DNA from: Castellaniella sp.
Lineage (GTDB): Bacteria; Pseudomonadota; Gammaproteobacteria; Burkholderiales; Burkholderiaceae_B
Length of the DNA: 64,000 bases
Reading direction: 5' to 3'
NCBI RefSeq assembly: GCF_004321985.1
Contig: NZ_SCQN01000010.1
Location: forward strand, 1-64,000
This document shows, piece by piece, positions 37,859 to 47,301 of this stretch. Both the position numbers and the translations under genes were made by a program. The number at the start of each line of letters is the position of its first letter. Position 1 is the stretch's first letter. Below the pieces are notes generated by a model that was given only the letters and a program-made list of their open reading frames with translations, did not search any database and was not told the origin of the DNA.

Positions 37859-40500
37859 GCATTCCCCGCCTGGGTAGCGTCGCAGAGCTGCGCATCTGCC
37901 TGCAGCAACGTCGCACCCAGGCCATCCAGTCGTACCGCGAACACCTGCGCCCCGAAACACTTCTGGTGGCGCTGCGCCGGATTGCCGATGAACTTGTCTT
38001 GGCGCTGCTGCGCCTCTACCCGGCCCCCGAAGGCGCCTGCATCGCGGCCGTAGGAGGATACGGGCGCGGCGAACTCTACCCCGGGTCTGATCTGGACATC
38101 CTGATCCTGTTGGGCAAGCCACCTGATGCCGGCGGCCGCGAACGTATCGAACAATTCATCGCAGCGCTCTGGGACGCCGGCCTCGAGCCGGGGCACGGCG
38201 TGCGCACGCTGGAGCAATGCCGCCACGAAGCGGCGGCCGACATCACCATCCAGACCTCGCTGCTGGAAGCGCGCTGGCTGGCGGGCGACAAGGCGCTATT
38301 CGGACAATTCCAGACGCAGATGCAGGCTGAACTCAATCCGCAGGAGTTCTTTCTGGCCAAACGTACCGAGATGCAGCAGCGCCATGCGCATCATCAGGAC
38401 ACTCCCTATGCGCTGGAGCCCAACTGCAAGGAAGCCCCGGGTGGGCTGCGCGATCTGCAAGTCCTGCTGTGGCTCGCGAGAGCATCCGGACTGGGCAATG
38501 ACTGGTCCACGGTTGCTCGGACAGACTTGCTCACCGCAGCGGAATTCCGCTCGTTGCGCCGCGCGGAACTTGCCTTCAAGCGGCTGCGCATCGAACTCCA
38601 TTTGCTCGCAGGGCGGCGGGAGGACCGCCTGCTGTTCGACTTGCAGCCCCGGTTGGCCCGGATTTACGGCTTCATGGATCAGCCCCACCGGCGGGCCAGC
38701 GAACTGCTGATGCAGCGCTATTACTGGGCGGCCCGCGTCGTGTGTCAGATGAATCACCTGCTGATGCAGAGCCTCGAAGAACGATTGTTCCCGCAGCCGA
38801 ATGCTCCAATCGCCCCCATCGACGGGGATTTTTGCGTGCGCCGCGGCCGCCTGGCGCTGATCCTGGAGGACGGCTTCCAACGCGACCCGTCGCTGCTGCT
38901 GCGCGTGTTCCTCGTCAAGCAGCAACACCCCGAACTGCAGGCGATGGCTGCCGGTACCCTGCGCGCCCTCTGGCATGCACGGCGACTGATTGATCGCGCC
39001 TTTCGCGACGATCCGGTCAACCGCCGCCAATTCCTGCAGATTCTGCAGCAACCGCAAGGCGTCGTCCATGCGCTGCGCGACATGACGATGTGGAACATCC
39101 TGCCGCGCTACCTGCCGGTGTTCCGACGCATCGTCGGGCAAATGCAGCACGACCTCTTCCACGCCTACACGGTGGATCAACACATCCTGATGGTCATCCG
39201 CAATCTCCGGCGCTTCACCATGCCGGAGCATGCCCAGGAATACCCACTCGCCAGCCAGTTGATCGCCGGGCTGGACAGGCACTGGCTGCTCTACATCGGC
39301 GCACTCTTCCATGATATCGCGAAGGGTCGCGGCGGCGATCACTCTCAGCTCGGCGCACGCGAAGTGCGCCGCTTCGCCCTGGCGCATGACTTGCCCCACG
39401 AAGATATCCTCTTCCTGGAGTTCCTGGTCCGCGAGCACCTGACCATGTCCCAGGTCGCGCAGAAGCAGGACCTGAGCAATCCGCAGGTCATCCACGATTT
39501 CGCCACGCGAGTATCCTCGCAGCGCCGCCTGGCCGCGCTGTACCTGCTGACGGTGGCCGACATCCGTGGAACCAGCCCCAGAGTCTGGAATGCCTGGAAA
39601 GGCAAACTACTCGAGGATCTCTACCACCTGACCCTGAAGGCGCTGGGCGGCGCGCAGCCCGATACGGGCACGATCCTCGCGCTACGCAAGGAAGCCGCCG
39701 CCGCCGAGACGCGGCGCATGGGCCTGCGCGACGAAAGCCGCGAGGCCTTCTGGGACCAGCTCGACGTGGCGTACTTTCTGCGCCACGACGCCAGCGAAAT
39801 CGCCTGGCATACCCGGGTGCTGTACCACCGCTTCCAGGGACCGGATCCCGTGGTCCAGGCCCGAGTACTGGCACAGAGCGAGGCCCTGCAGGTGCTCGCC
39901 TACGCGCCGGACCGCGTCGACCTTTTCATGACCATCTGCGCCTGCTTCGACAGACACGGACTGAGCATTCAGGACGCGCGCATCCACACGACCCGCCAAC
40001 GGTGGGCGCTCGACAGCTTCGTCGTGCTGCTACCCGAACACGAAACCGATTACCGGGCGCACGCGACGCTCATCGAACACGAGCTGCAAGCGGCGCTGGC
40101 CTCCCCAATCTCTCCCGCGCAAGGCCAGCATTACCGAGCTCATGGCTCCAGACGCCTGCGGACCTTTCCGATCCTGCCCACCGTCGCTCTACAGGCCGAC
40201 GAGCAGGGCGGCACCTGGCGCCTATCCGTCACGACCGCTGATCGGGTCGGCCTGCTGCACGATCTGGCACAGGTCTTCACCCGCCACGGCATCGACCTGA
40301 AGATGGCCAAGATCATGACGTTGGGCGACCGGGTCGAAGACATCTTCATCCTGGAGGGCGACGCGCTGAGCCGGACCCGTGGCCAGCTGCAGTTTGAGCG
40401 CCACATCCTCGAGGCCCTGGCTTCTCCCGCCGCTCCGGTTTCTCCCGCCGCCTCGGTTTCTCCGCCAATTCTTCTCCCTCAGTGGCAAGGCTCAACATGA
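37855..40500 (+). CDS. glnD: Bifunctional uridylyltransferase/uridylyl-removing enzyme GlnD
   Basis: Nitrogen sensor that adds UMP to PII when glutamine is low and removes it when high. 881 residues. The nucleotidyltransferase motif GGYGRGELYPGSDLDILIL is near residue 67-85, the HD hydrolase motif HDIAKGRGGDHS is at about 486, and two ACT domains end the protein (about 690 and 795). The last 25 residues are a Ser/Pro/Ala repeat. Coupled to map upstream and dsbB downstream by ATGA overlaps. Confidence 0.96.
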   Translation: MSIPRLGSVAELRICLQQRRTQAIQSYREHLRPETLLVALRRIADELVLALLRLYPAPEGACIAAVGGYGRGELYPGSDLDILILLGKPPDAGGRERIEQFIAALWDAGLEPGHGVRTLEQCRHEAAADITIQTSLLEARWLAGDKALFGQFQTQMQAELNPQEFFLAKRTEMQQRHAHHQDTPYALEPNCKEAPGGLRDLQVLLWLARASGLGNDWSTVARTDLLTAAEFRSLRRAELAFKRLRIELHLLAGRREDRLLFDLQPRLARIYGFMDQPHRRASELLMQRYYWAARVVCQMNHLLMQSLEERLFPQPNAPIAPIDGDFCVRRGRLALILEDGFQRDPSLLLRVFLVKQQHPELQAMAAGTLRALWHARRLIDRAFRDDPVNRRQFLQILQQPQGVVHALRDMTMWNILPRYLPVFRRIVGQMQHDLFHAYTVDQHILMVIRNLRRFTMPEHAQEYPLASQLIAGLDRHWLLYIGALFHDIAKGRGGDHSQLGAREVRRFALAHDLPHEDILFLEFLVREHLTMSQVAQKQDLSNPQVIHDFATRVSSQRRLAALYLLTVADIRGTSPRVWNAWKGKLLEDLYHLTLKALGGAQPDTGTILALRKEAAAAETRRMGLRDESREAFWDQLDVAYFLRHDASEIAWHTRVLYHRFQGPDPVVQARVLAQSEALQVLAYAPDRVDLFMTICACFDRHGLSIQDARIHTTRQRWALDSFVVLLPEHETDYRAHATLIEHELQAALASPISPAQGQHYRAHGSRRLRTFPILPTVALQADEQGGTWRLSVTTADRVGLLHDLAQVFTRHGIDLKMAKIMTLGDRVEDIFILEGDALSRTRGQLQFERHILEALASPAAPVSPAASVSPPILLPQWQGST
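40423..40466 (+). repeat. 18-bp tandem repeat in the 3' end of glnD
   Basis: TCTCCCGCCGCTCCGGTT (40423-40440) is followed by a near-copy (40441-40458) and a partial third (40459-40466). It encodes the repeated Ser-Pro-Ala-Ala tail after the last ACT domain and is in frame because the unit is a multiple of three. Confidence 0.75.
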
Positions 40501-40985
40501 CAACCAACCGCTCCGATCGCATCCTCCGCTTCATCGCCTTCCTGTCACTGGCGGCCGTGTTCATCGCGCTGATCTCACAGCACATCTTCGGCATGGAGCC
40601 CTGCGCATGGTGCGTGCTGCAGCGCTTCATCCTGTTGGTGATGGCCGTGGTGTGCCTGCTCGCAGGCGCGGGCTGGGGCTCAGCCGTGATGCGGCGCCTG
40701 GGCGCAGTCCTGACGCTGCTGCTGTCTGCCTCGGGCGTGGCGGCCGCGTGGTATCAGTACAGCGTGGCCGCCCATTCGTTCTCATGCGCCGAGACGTTCG
40801 CCGACCGTTTCATCACGGGGCTGGGTGCAGACGCAGCCATGCCGTGGCTGTTCGGGATCTACGCGAGTTGCATGGACGCACGCAGGACACTGCTTGGCGT
40901 GGAATACAGCATGTGGGGGCTGATCACGTTCGTGGTCTGCGGCCTGCTGGCACTGTGGGCGCTGGCGCGCGCCGGGCGTCAGTAG
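40497..40985 (+). CDS. dsbB: Disulfide bond formation protein B
   Basis: Inner-membrane quinone reductase that reoxidises DsbA. 162 residues with four membrane helices. The first redox pair is Cys36 and Cys39 in CAWC, the second Cys97 and Cys125 in the second periplasmic loop. The ATG at 40497 overlaps the glnD stop (ATGA), which is preferred to the in-frame GTG at 40482. No dsbA is in the window. Confidence 0.93.
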   Translation: MTTNRSDRILRFIAFLSLAAVFIALISQHIFGMEPCAWCVLQRFILLVMAVVCLLAGAGWGSAVMRRLGAVLTLLLSASGVAAAWYQYSVAAHSFSCAETFADRFITGLGADAAMPWLFGIYASCMDARRTLLGVEYSMWGLITFVVCGLLALWALARAGRQ

Positions 40986-41020
40986 CCTGCGGCAGACCAC
41001 AGGCGGGCGACCGCGGGGCC

Positions 41021-41041
41021 CGGGCGCACTCGACGCGCCCG
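41021..41041. terminator. GC-rich hairpin between dsbB and purF
   Basis: CGGGCGC (41021-41027) pairs with GCGCCCG (41035-41041). It lies in the 71 bases between two convergent stop codons. No U run follows on either strand, so its terminator function is uncertain. Confidence 0.35.
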
Positions 41042-41056
41042 ATGGCGGCACCGCTA

Positions 41057-42559
41057 TCAGGCCTCTTCGGCAGGCGCCACCATGACCCCGGAGCGGGTGG
41101 CTAGCCCACGGGTTTTGCTCAGGCGATCCAGATAGGCGGCGTCGATATCGCCTGTGACGTACTGGCCATTGAAACAGGATGACTCGAAGGCCTGCAGCGC
41201 GGGATTCAGGTCCCGCAGGGACTGTTCCAGGTCAGCCAAATCCTGGTATACCAGCCCGTCGGCCCCGATTTCCTGCGCGATCTGCTCGGTATCCCGCCCT
41301 GTCGCAATCAACTCGGACTGGGTCGGCATGTCGATCCCGTAGACATTCGGATAGCGCACGGCGGGCGCTGCCGACGCGAAGAAGACCTTGTGCGCGCCCG
41401 CCGCGCGCGCCATCTCGACGATCTCCCGGCTGGTGGTACCGCGTACGATTGAATCGTCCACCAGCAGTACATTCTTGCCACGGAACTCCCGTTCGATCGC
41501 GCTCAGCTTCTGCTGGACGGACTTCCTGCGCACCGCCTGGCCAGGCATGATGAAGGTGCGGCCTACATAGCGGTTCTTGATGAAGCCTTCGCGGTAATTC
41601 AGGCCCAGATGGGAGGCAAGCTGCATGGCCGACGGTCGCGAGGAATCGGGAATCGGCATCACGACATCCACGTCACCCAGCCGCAGAGACCGGGCCACGC
41701 GATCGGCCAGGTATTCGCCCATATGCAGGCGTGCGTCATAGATGGAGATGCCGTTCATCACCGAATCGGGCCGCGCAAAGTACACATATTCGAACGTGCA
41801 GGGCGTCTGTACCAGCCCGGGCTCGGCACAAAGCGATTGACAGACCTCGCCGGCTTCGGTGATGACGATGGCCTCGCCGGGCGCCACATCACGCACCAGC
41901 GAGAACCCGGTCCCCGTGAGCGCCACGGATTCCGACGCCAGCATCCATTCGGCACCAGCCTCTGTCTCCCGCCGCCCCAGGCACAGCGGACGGATGCCGT
42001 AGGGGTCGCGAAACCCGATCAGGCCGAAGCTGCTGATGTCGGCGATCACTGAGTAGGCGCCCTTGGCCCGGTGGTGCACCGCTCGAACCGCCTGAAACAC
42101 GGCATCGGCATCCAGCGTGCCTCCGTTGGAAGCCTGCTGCAGCTCATGCGCAAAGACGTTGAGCAGAACCTCGGAGTCGGAGTTCGTATTGATGTGACGC
42201 CTGTCGTGCTTGAACAGCGATTCGCGCAGTTCCCGCCAGTTGGTGAGATTGCCGTTATGCACGAACGTGATGCCAAAGGGCGCATTCACATAGAACGGCT
42301 GGGCCTCGTCCACGCTGGCACTCGACCCGGCCGTGGGGTAGCGCACCTGGCCCAGGCCGCTGTTGCCCGCCAGCGCCCGCATGTTGCGTGTGCGAAACAC
42401 GTCCCGCACCAGACCATGGGCCTTGTGCATGCTGAAGAACTGATCGTGCGCCGTGGCGATCCCGGCGGCATCCTGCCCCCGGTGCTGCAGCAACAGGAGA
42501 CTGTCATAAATCAGTTGATTGACGGGGCTTTTCCCCATCACGCCCACGATGCCGCACAT
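41057..42559 (-). CDS. purF: Amidophosphoribosyltransferase
   Basis: First enzyme of purine synthesis; glutamine plus PRPP gives phosphoribosylamine. 500 residues. The N-terminal nucleophile Cys2 is in MCGIVGV, and the PRPP loop is [17 protein letters not shown]. Last gene of folC-SPOR-cvpA-purF, the same order as in E. coli, 23 bases after cvpA. Confidence 0.97.
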   Translation of the reverse strand: MCGIVGVMGKSPVNQLIYDSLLLLQHRGQDAAGIATAHDQFFSMHKAHGLVRDVFRTRNMRALAGNSGLGQVRYPTAGSSASVDEAQPFYVNAPFGITFVHNGNLTNWRELRESLFKHDRRHINTNSDSEVLLNVFAHELQQASNGGTLDADAVFQAVRAVHHRAKGAYSVIADISSFGLIGFRDPYGIRPLCLGRRETEAGAEWMLASESVALTGTGFSLVRDVAPGEAIVITEAGEVCQSLCAEPGLVQTPCTFEYVYFARPDSVMNGISIYDARLHMGEYLADRVARSLRLGDVDVVMPIPDSSRPSAMQLASHLGLNYREGFIKNRYVGRTFIMPGQAVRRKSVQQKLSAIEREFRGKNVLLVDDSIVRGTTSREIVEMARAAGAHKVFFASAAPAVRYPNVYGIDMPTQSELIATGRDTEQIAQEIGADGLVYQDLADLEQSLRDLNPALQAFESSCFNGQYVTGDIDAAYLDRLSKTRGLATRSGVMVAPAEEA

Positions 42560-42582
42560 AGATGAAAATCCCGCTCAATAGC

Positions 42583-43071
42583 TCAATAGGGAAGTAATTC
42601 TGCCACCCCGGGGGGCAACAGAGACTTGATATGCTTGAAGCCGTTGACGAAGGCACTGGCCGTCTTGGCCTGCTGCCACCAGGGCTCCTGGGGAAGCTGG
42701 GTGTAGCCTGCCATACCGACCAGCACCAGCACCAGAACGAACCCGCGTACTGTCCCGAAAAGTGCGCCCAGGCCATGATCAGCTGGCGTCAGCCCGGTTC
42801 GATCGACCAGAGCACCTAACGCCATGTTCAGCAGCCCGACACCCATGAGCGCCACGATAAACACCGCACCATAGGCTGCAAGCGTGCGCAACAAACCATT
42901 ATCGATCAGATGAGTGAGCCAGTTCGAGACCGGCGGCCCCCACCAGATAGCCGCGACGAAGGCCACGATATAGGCAATCAGTGACAGAACCTCGCGCAGA
43001 AACCCGCGCAGCAGCCCGATCAGAGCCGAAACTGCCACAACTGCCAGCATGACGTAATCGAAACTGGTCAC
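42583..43071 (-). CDS. cvpA: CvpA family membrane protein
   Basis: Membrane protein of 162 residues with four hydrophobic helices. The GTG start at 43071 gives TSFDYVMLAVVAVSALIG, matching the family N-terminus, and REVLSLIAYIVAF is the conserved second helix. CvpA was named for colicin V production; in other bacteria it supports envelope tolerance to bile and purine-linked growth, but the mechanism is not settled. It sits immediately before purF as in E. coli. Confidence 0.9.
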   Translation of the reverse strand: MTSFDYVMLAVVAVSALIGLLRGFLREVLSLIAYIVAFVAAIWWGPPVSNWLTHLIDNGLLRTLAAYGAVFIVALMGVGLLNMALGALVDRTGLTPADHGLGALFGTVRGFVLVLVLVGMAGYTQLPQEPWWQQAKTASAFVNGFKHIKSLLPPGVAELLPY

Positions 43072-43096
43072 GGGATGGATAGCGCCCAGAAAAAAG

Positions 43097-43957
43097 TCAA
43101 TTGGCCGAAATGAGACCGTTCTGGTAACCCAGAGCCCGCAAACGTGCCTGGGCGGCCTGGGCGGCCTCGTGCGACCCGAACGGACCAACCCGCAGGCGGT
43201 AGACGGTACGGCCAGCTGACTGGCCTTTCTCGATGTAGGCGTCGGTCACGCCGGCTTGGCGCAGGCTGTTGCGTCGGGACAGCGCGTCCTGTTCAACAGT
43301 GTAGGCCGCCACCTGCAGGAAGTAGCGCCCCTGGCCTGACGCGGACTTGGCTGGAGCGGATGACTTCGCCGGTGACTTCCCCGCCAGCAGCGCCCGCGCC
43401 ACAGAACCGTCGTCCGTCCGCTCCACCGGCGGCTTTTTGGCGGACTTGGCAACCGAGGTGGATTCCGGCGGCCGGGTTTCGATCGAAGGCGTCTTTGGCT
43501 CAGGTTTGGGGTGGGCGGGCTCAGTGGCTGGCAAAGCAGGCTGCGGAGCTGCCGTTTCAGCCGTAGAGCTGCCTTGACCATCAGTGGATGACGGGGCAGC
43601 CGGTTGCACGGTCCCCTGGGAAGCCTGTGCATCCGCCGCTGGAGCGGTCGAGTTCACCGCACCGGCAGGCGTTCCAGCATCTGGAGAAGCCGGATTGCTG
43701 GGGGGAGATGCCGGCGCCGGGGGGAGCCCCGCCGGCGTCGCCGGCACGACGGCCGGCGCGTGAGTATCATCAGTGACTGGTTCCTGGAACAGCCAGGGTA
43801 CGACGACGACGGCGGCCAGCACCAGCACCAGCGCTCCGATGAGCCGGCGACGGGCCTTGGCACGCAATTCTTTCAGTTGAGCTTCGTTGGTGCCGCGGGT
43901 ACGCACGGCCGCGTGGTTTTCAGAATCGGCCCCATGGCGAAAAAACATCGTGCCCAA
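43097..43957 (-). CDS. SPOR-domain cell-division protein (DedD/FtsN-like)
   Basis: 286 residues: a short basic cytoplasmic segment, one membrane helix (about 39-57), a Pro/Ala/Ser-rich periplasmic linker (about 60-205) and a C-terminal SPOR domain (about 208-286; YFLQVAAY and YRLRVGPFGS). SPOR domains bind denuded glycan at the division septum. Position between folC and cvpA matches E. coli dedD. The linker is low in complexity. Confidence 0.88.
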   Translation of the reverse strand: MGTMFFRHGADSENHAAVRTRGTNEAQLKELRAKARRRLIGALVLVLAAVVVVPWLFQEPVTDDTHAPAVVPATPAGLPPAPASPPSNPASPDAGTPAGAVNSTAPAADAQASQGTVQPAAPSSTDGQGSSTAETAAPQPALPATEPAHPKPEPKTPSIETRPPESTSVAKSAKKPPVERTDDGSVARALLAGKSPAKSSAPAKSASGQGRYFLQVAAYTVEQDALSRRNSLRQAGVTDAYIEKGQSAGRTVYRLRVGPFGSHEAAQAAQARLRALGYQNGLISAN

Positions 43958-43974
43958 CCCCCAGAAAAGGCGGG

Positions 43975-45396
43975 TCAGCGGCCCCGCCCGACATACGCTG
44001 CGGTGTCCCTGCCTTCCTGGCGCAGGACATCGAGAATCGGGCCTACTGTTGCAAAGGACCCGAAAACGAGAATTCTATCATTGTCGGTCGCCTGCTTACG
44101 TGCCTCTGCAAAGGCTTGCTGCGGAGTGTCAAATGTTGAAACCTGCACGTCACGGTGCGCAACGGCCGGACGGGGCGCAGTCCGCACGCCTGGTTTCTTC
44201 GAGCGGCTGATCTCGCTGGTGTGCTCGACGAACGCATCCACCGGCAACTCGCCGCCGCTGACCCGATGCACCACCTCGGACAACTCCTGGGCAGTCGTGC
44301 CGCGCGGCCCACCCAGCGAGGTACACATCCACCGATCGATGCGCCGCGCCATGCGCTCCAGCGTGTGTTCGATGTCCTTGTCATGCAGCATGCCCACGAC
44401 CGCGTATGTGTGCGGATAGTGCCCCATGGCGTCCAGGCTCTGGCCCAGAGCGGCAGCGGCATGCGGGTTGTGCGCCACATCCAGGATGATGTGCGGTAAT
44501 CCGGGCAGGATCTGGACCCGACCGGGCAGATTCACGTTGAGAAGGCCTTCGCGCACGTCCTGCTGGGTGACTACCAGCCGTTCTCTCAATGCTTCCAGCG
44601 CAGCCAGTGCGGCCGATGCATTGATCAGCTGATTGGCGCCGCGCAACGCCGGATAGCCCAGTGCGGCGCGGCGCTGCCCGCGCCCGCCATACGCCCATTG
44701 CTGGCGGTCACCTGAATAGTTGAAATCGATCCCGAAACGCCACAGGTCCGCGCCGATTTCCTGCGCGTGATCCAGCACGGTCTGCGGCGGCAGCGGGTCG
44801 GCGCAGATCGCAGGCCGCCCAGGGCGGAAAACGTGAGCTTTCTCGAAACCAATTGCCTCGCGGGTGTTGCCCAGCCACTGCATGTGGTCCAGGTCCACAC
44901 TGGTCAGGATGGAACAGTCAGCATCGATGATATTGACGGCATCCAGGCGCCCGCCCATGCCGATCTCGAGCACCACGACGTCGAGCGGTTCCGACTGGAA
45001 GAGCAGGAAGGCCGCCAACGTCGTCATTTCGAAATAGGTCAGCGAAATCTCGCCACGTGCCGCCTCTACCCGCTGGAGCTGCTCGATGATGGCTTCGTCG
45101 GTGGCCTGCTCGCCGTTGATGCAGATGCGCTCGTTGAAGCGCAGCAGGTGCGGCGACGTGTAGAGGCCAACGCGGTATCCCGCCGTGCGCAAGATGGAAT
45201 CCAGCATGGCGCAGGTCGAACCCTTGCCATTGGTGCCGGCCACGACGATCCTGACGCAATCCAGCGAAATGCCCAGGCGCTCAGCCACGGCGCGGACACG
45301 CTCCAGGCCCAGATCGATGGCCTTGGGGTGCAGCGTTTCCAGGTAATGCAGCCAGTCCTCCAGAGTGGCGTCTTGGGCAGGGGCGGGTCGGGTCAT
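43975..45396 (-). CDS. folC: Folylpolyglutamate/dihydrofolate synthase
   Basis: ATP-dependent ligase that makes dihydrofolate and adds glutamates to folates. 473 residues, about 50 more than in E. coli. The P-loop GTNGKGST is at 54-61. The start at 45396 is chosen by homology. First gene of folC-SPOR-cvpA-purF, so folate and purine synthesis are linked; preceded by a terminator-like hairpin after lpdA. Confidence 0.95.
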   Translation of the reverse strand: MTRPAPAQDATLEDWLHYLETLHPKAIDLGLERVRAVAERLGISLDCVRIVVAGTNGKGSTCAMLDSILRTAGYRVGLYTSPHLLRFNERICINGEQATDEAIIEQLQRVEAARGEISLTYFEMTTLAAFLLFQSEPLDVVVLEIGMGGRLDAVNIIDADCSILTSVDLDHMQWLGNTREAIGFEKAHVFRPGRPAICADPLPPQTVLDHAQEIGADLWRFGIDFNYSGDRQQWAYGGRGQRRAALGYPALRGANQLINASAALAALEALRERLVVTQQDVREGLLNVNLPGRVQILPGLPHIILDVAHNPHAAAALGQSLDAMGHYPHTYAVVGMLHDKDIEHTLERMARRIDRWMCTSLGGPRGTTAQELSEVVHRVSGGELPVDAFVEHTSEISRSKKPGVRTAPRPAVAHRDVQVSTFDTPQQAFAEARKQATDNDRILVFGSFATVGPILDVLRQEGRDTAAYVGRGR

Positions 45397-45420
45397 GAGT
45401 GTGCTTCGAATCCAGGCGTG

Positions 45421-45453
45421 AAAATGGCAGGAGCCGATATTAGCACCTGCCAT
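45421..45453 (-). terminator. Probable intrinsic terminator of the aceE-aceF-lpdA operon
   Basis: On the minus strand ATGGCAGG (45453-45446) pairs with CCTGCCAT (45431-45424), with one mismatch and two more pairs inside and an eight-base AT-rich loop, followed by TTTTC. It lies 45 bases past the lpdA stop and 28 bases before the folC start, so it may also serve as a folC leader structure. A second small stem GGGCA/TGCCC is at 45467-45480. Confidence 0.55.
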
Positions 45454-45497
45454 CCGTGCGTCACGCGGGCATCCCTGCCCAGCGTGGCGGTACTGCC

Positions 45498-47291
45498 TTA
45501 TTTGCGTCTGGCAGGTGGAACGTCCGTGCAATGGCCGTCTGCAATTTCGGCGGCCATGCCTACGGATTCGCCCAGTGTCGGGTGCGGGTGGATCGTCCTG
45601 CCGATGTCAACGGAATCCGCGCCCATCTCGATAGCGAGCGCCACTTCGCTGATCAGATCGCCAGCATGGGTGCCCACGATGCCACCTCCCAGGATGCGCC
45701 CGGTTTCCGCATCGAACAGCAGCTTGGTGAAGCCCTCGTCCCGGCCATTGGCGATGGCGCGGCCAGAGGCCTGCCAGGGGAACAGGCCTTTCTTGACGGC
45801 TGTACCCTGCTGCTTCGCCGCGTCCTCGGTCAACCCCACCCACGCGACCTCAGGATCCGTGTAGGCCACCGACGGGATCACGCGTGCATCGAAGAAGGAC
45901 TTTTCACCGGCGATCACCTCAGCCGCCACATGTGCTTCGTGCACGGCTTTGTGCGCCAGCATGGGCTGACCGACGATATCGCCGATGGCGTAGATGTGCG
46001 GAACATTGGTGCGCATCTGGCGATCGACAGCGATGAAGCCGCGATCGCTGACCACAACCCCCGCCTTGTCAGCGCCAATCTTCTTGCCATTGGGCGAGCG
46101 CCCGACTGCCTGCAGGACCAGGTCATAGCGCTGAGGATCCTTTGGCGCCGAGTCACCTTCGAAACGAACCCAGATGCCATCGGCCTTGGCTTCCGCCCCC
46201 ACCGTCTTGGTCTTTAGCATGACGTGATCGAAGCGCTGCGCATTCATCTTCTCCCAGACCTTGACCAGATCGCGGTCGGCGCCCGTCATGATCGTGGGCA
46301 GCATCTCGACCACATCCAGGCGTGCGCCTAGAGCGGAATAGACCGTCCCCATCTCCAGGCCGATGATGCCGCCCCCCACGATCAGCATGCGCTGAGGAAT
46401 GGACACCAGGGCCAGCGCGCCGGTCGAATCCACGATGCGCGGATCGTCGGGCAGAAATGGCAGCTTCACGGACTGGCTGCCTGCCGCGATGATCGCCGAG
46501 GAAAATTTCACCGTCTTCTGGCTGCCGTCCGCCTGCTCAACCGTCAGGTGATGCGGGTCGGCAAAATTACCCACGCCACGAATGACCGTGACCTTGCGTG
46601 CCTTGGCCATGCCGGCCAGGCCACCAGTCAGCTTGCCGACCACCGAGTCTTTGAAGCCACGGAGCTTGTCCAGATCGATCGAGGGCTCGCCAAAACTGAT
46701 ACCGTGAGCAGCCAAGGCCTTCGCCTCTTCGAGCACCCCGACAGAATGCAACAAGGCCTTGGATGGAATGCAGCCCACGTTCAGGCAAACGCCGCCCAGT
46801 GCCGCATAGCGCTCGACCAGCACGACGTTCAGTCCCAGATCAGCGGCCCGGAAAGCGGCCGAATAGCCCCCAGGGCCAGCTCCCAGAACCAATACGTCGC
46901 ACTCTACCTGTGCGCTGCCCGAGAAAACGGCAGGCGCCGGGGCCGGCGACGAGACCGCTTCAGCTGTCGCAGGAGCTGCAACAGCCGGTACGGCCTGGGC
47001 AGGAACCGCAGGCGCGGCCGCTGCAGGCGCTGCGGCGGCAACCCCGGATGCAGATGCCGATTCGACCGTCAGGATCACGGAGCCCTGCGAGACCTTGTCG
47101 CCGACCTTGACCTTCAGCGCCTTGACCACACCGCCCTGCTCGGCCGGAATCTCCATGGAAGCCTTGTCGGACTCGACCGTGATCAGGCTTTGCTCGGCCT
47201 GGATGGTATCGCCCTCGGCCACCAGAATCTCGATGATCTCCACCGCATCGAAATCACCAATGTCCGGAACCTTCAGTTCGACGGTAGCCAT
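45498..47291 (-). CDS. lpdA: Dihydrolipoyl dehydrogenase E3 with N-terminal lipoyl domain
   Basis: E3 of the pyruvate dehydrogenase complex. 597 residues: a lipoyl domain (about 3-77, lipoate on Lys43 in ESDKASME), an Ala/Pro-rich linker (about 80-120), then the FAD disulfide oxidoreductase. The redox pair is in [13 protein letters not shown] and the catalytic His in [11 protein letters not shown] lipoyl domain fused to E3 is typical of Burkholderiales. Starts ten bases after aceF; the frame extends upstream to 47351 without similarity. Confidence 0.96.
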   Translation of the reverse strand: MATVELKVPDIGDFDAVEIIEILVAEGDTIQAEQSLITVESDKASMEIPAEQGGVVKALKVKVGDKVSQGSVILTVESASASGVAAAAPAAAAPAVPAQAVPAVAAPATAEAVSSPAPAPAVFSGSAQVECDVLVLGAGPGGYSAAFRAADLGLNVVLVERYAALGGVCLNVGCIPSKALLHSVGVLEEAKALAAHGISFGEPSIDLDKLRGFKDSVVGKLTGGLAGMAKARKVTVIRGVGNFADPHHLTVEQADGSQKTVKFSSAIIAAGSQSVKLPFLPDDPRIVDSTGALALVSIPQRMLIVGGGIIGLEMGTVYSALGARLDVVEMLPTIMTGADRDLVKVWEKMNAQRFDHVMLKTKTVGAEAKADGIWVRFEGDSAPKDPQRYDLVLQAVGRSPNGKKIGADKAGVVVSDRGFIAVDRQMRTNVPHIYAIGDIVGQPMLAHKAVHEAHVAAEVIAGEKSFFDARVIPSVAYTDPEVAWVGLTEDAAKQQGTAVKKGLFPWQASGRAIANGRDEGFTKLLFDAETGRILGGGIVGTHAGDLISEVALAIEMGADSVDIGRTIHPHPTLGESVGMAAEIADGHCTDVPPARRK

Positions 47292-47301
47292 GCGCGTCCC
47301 C

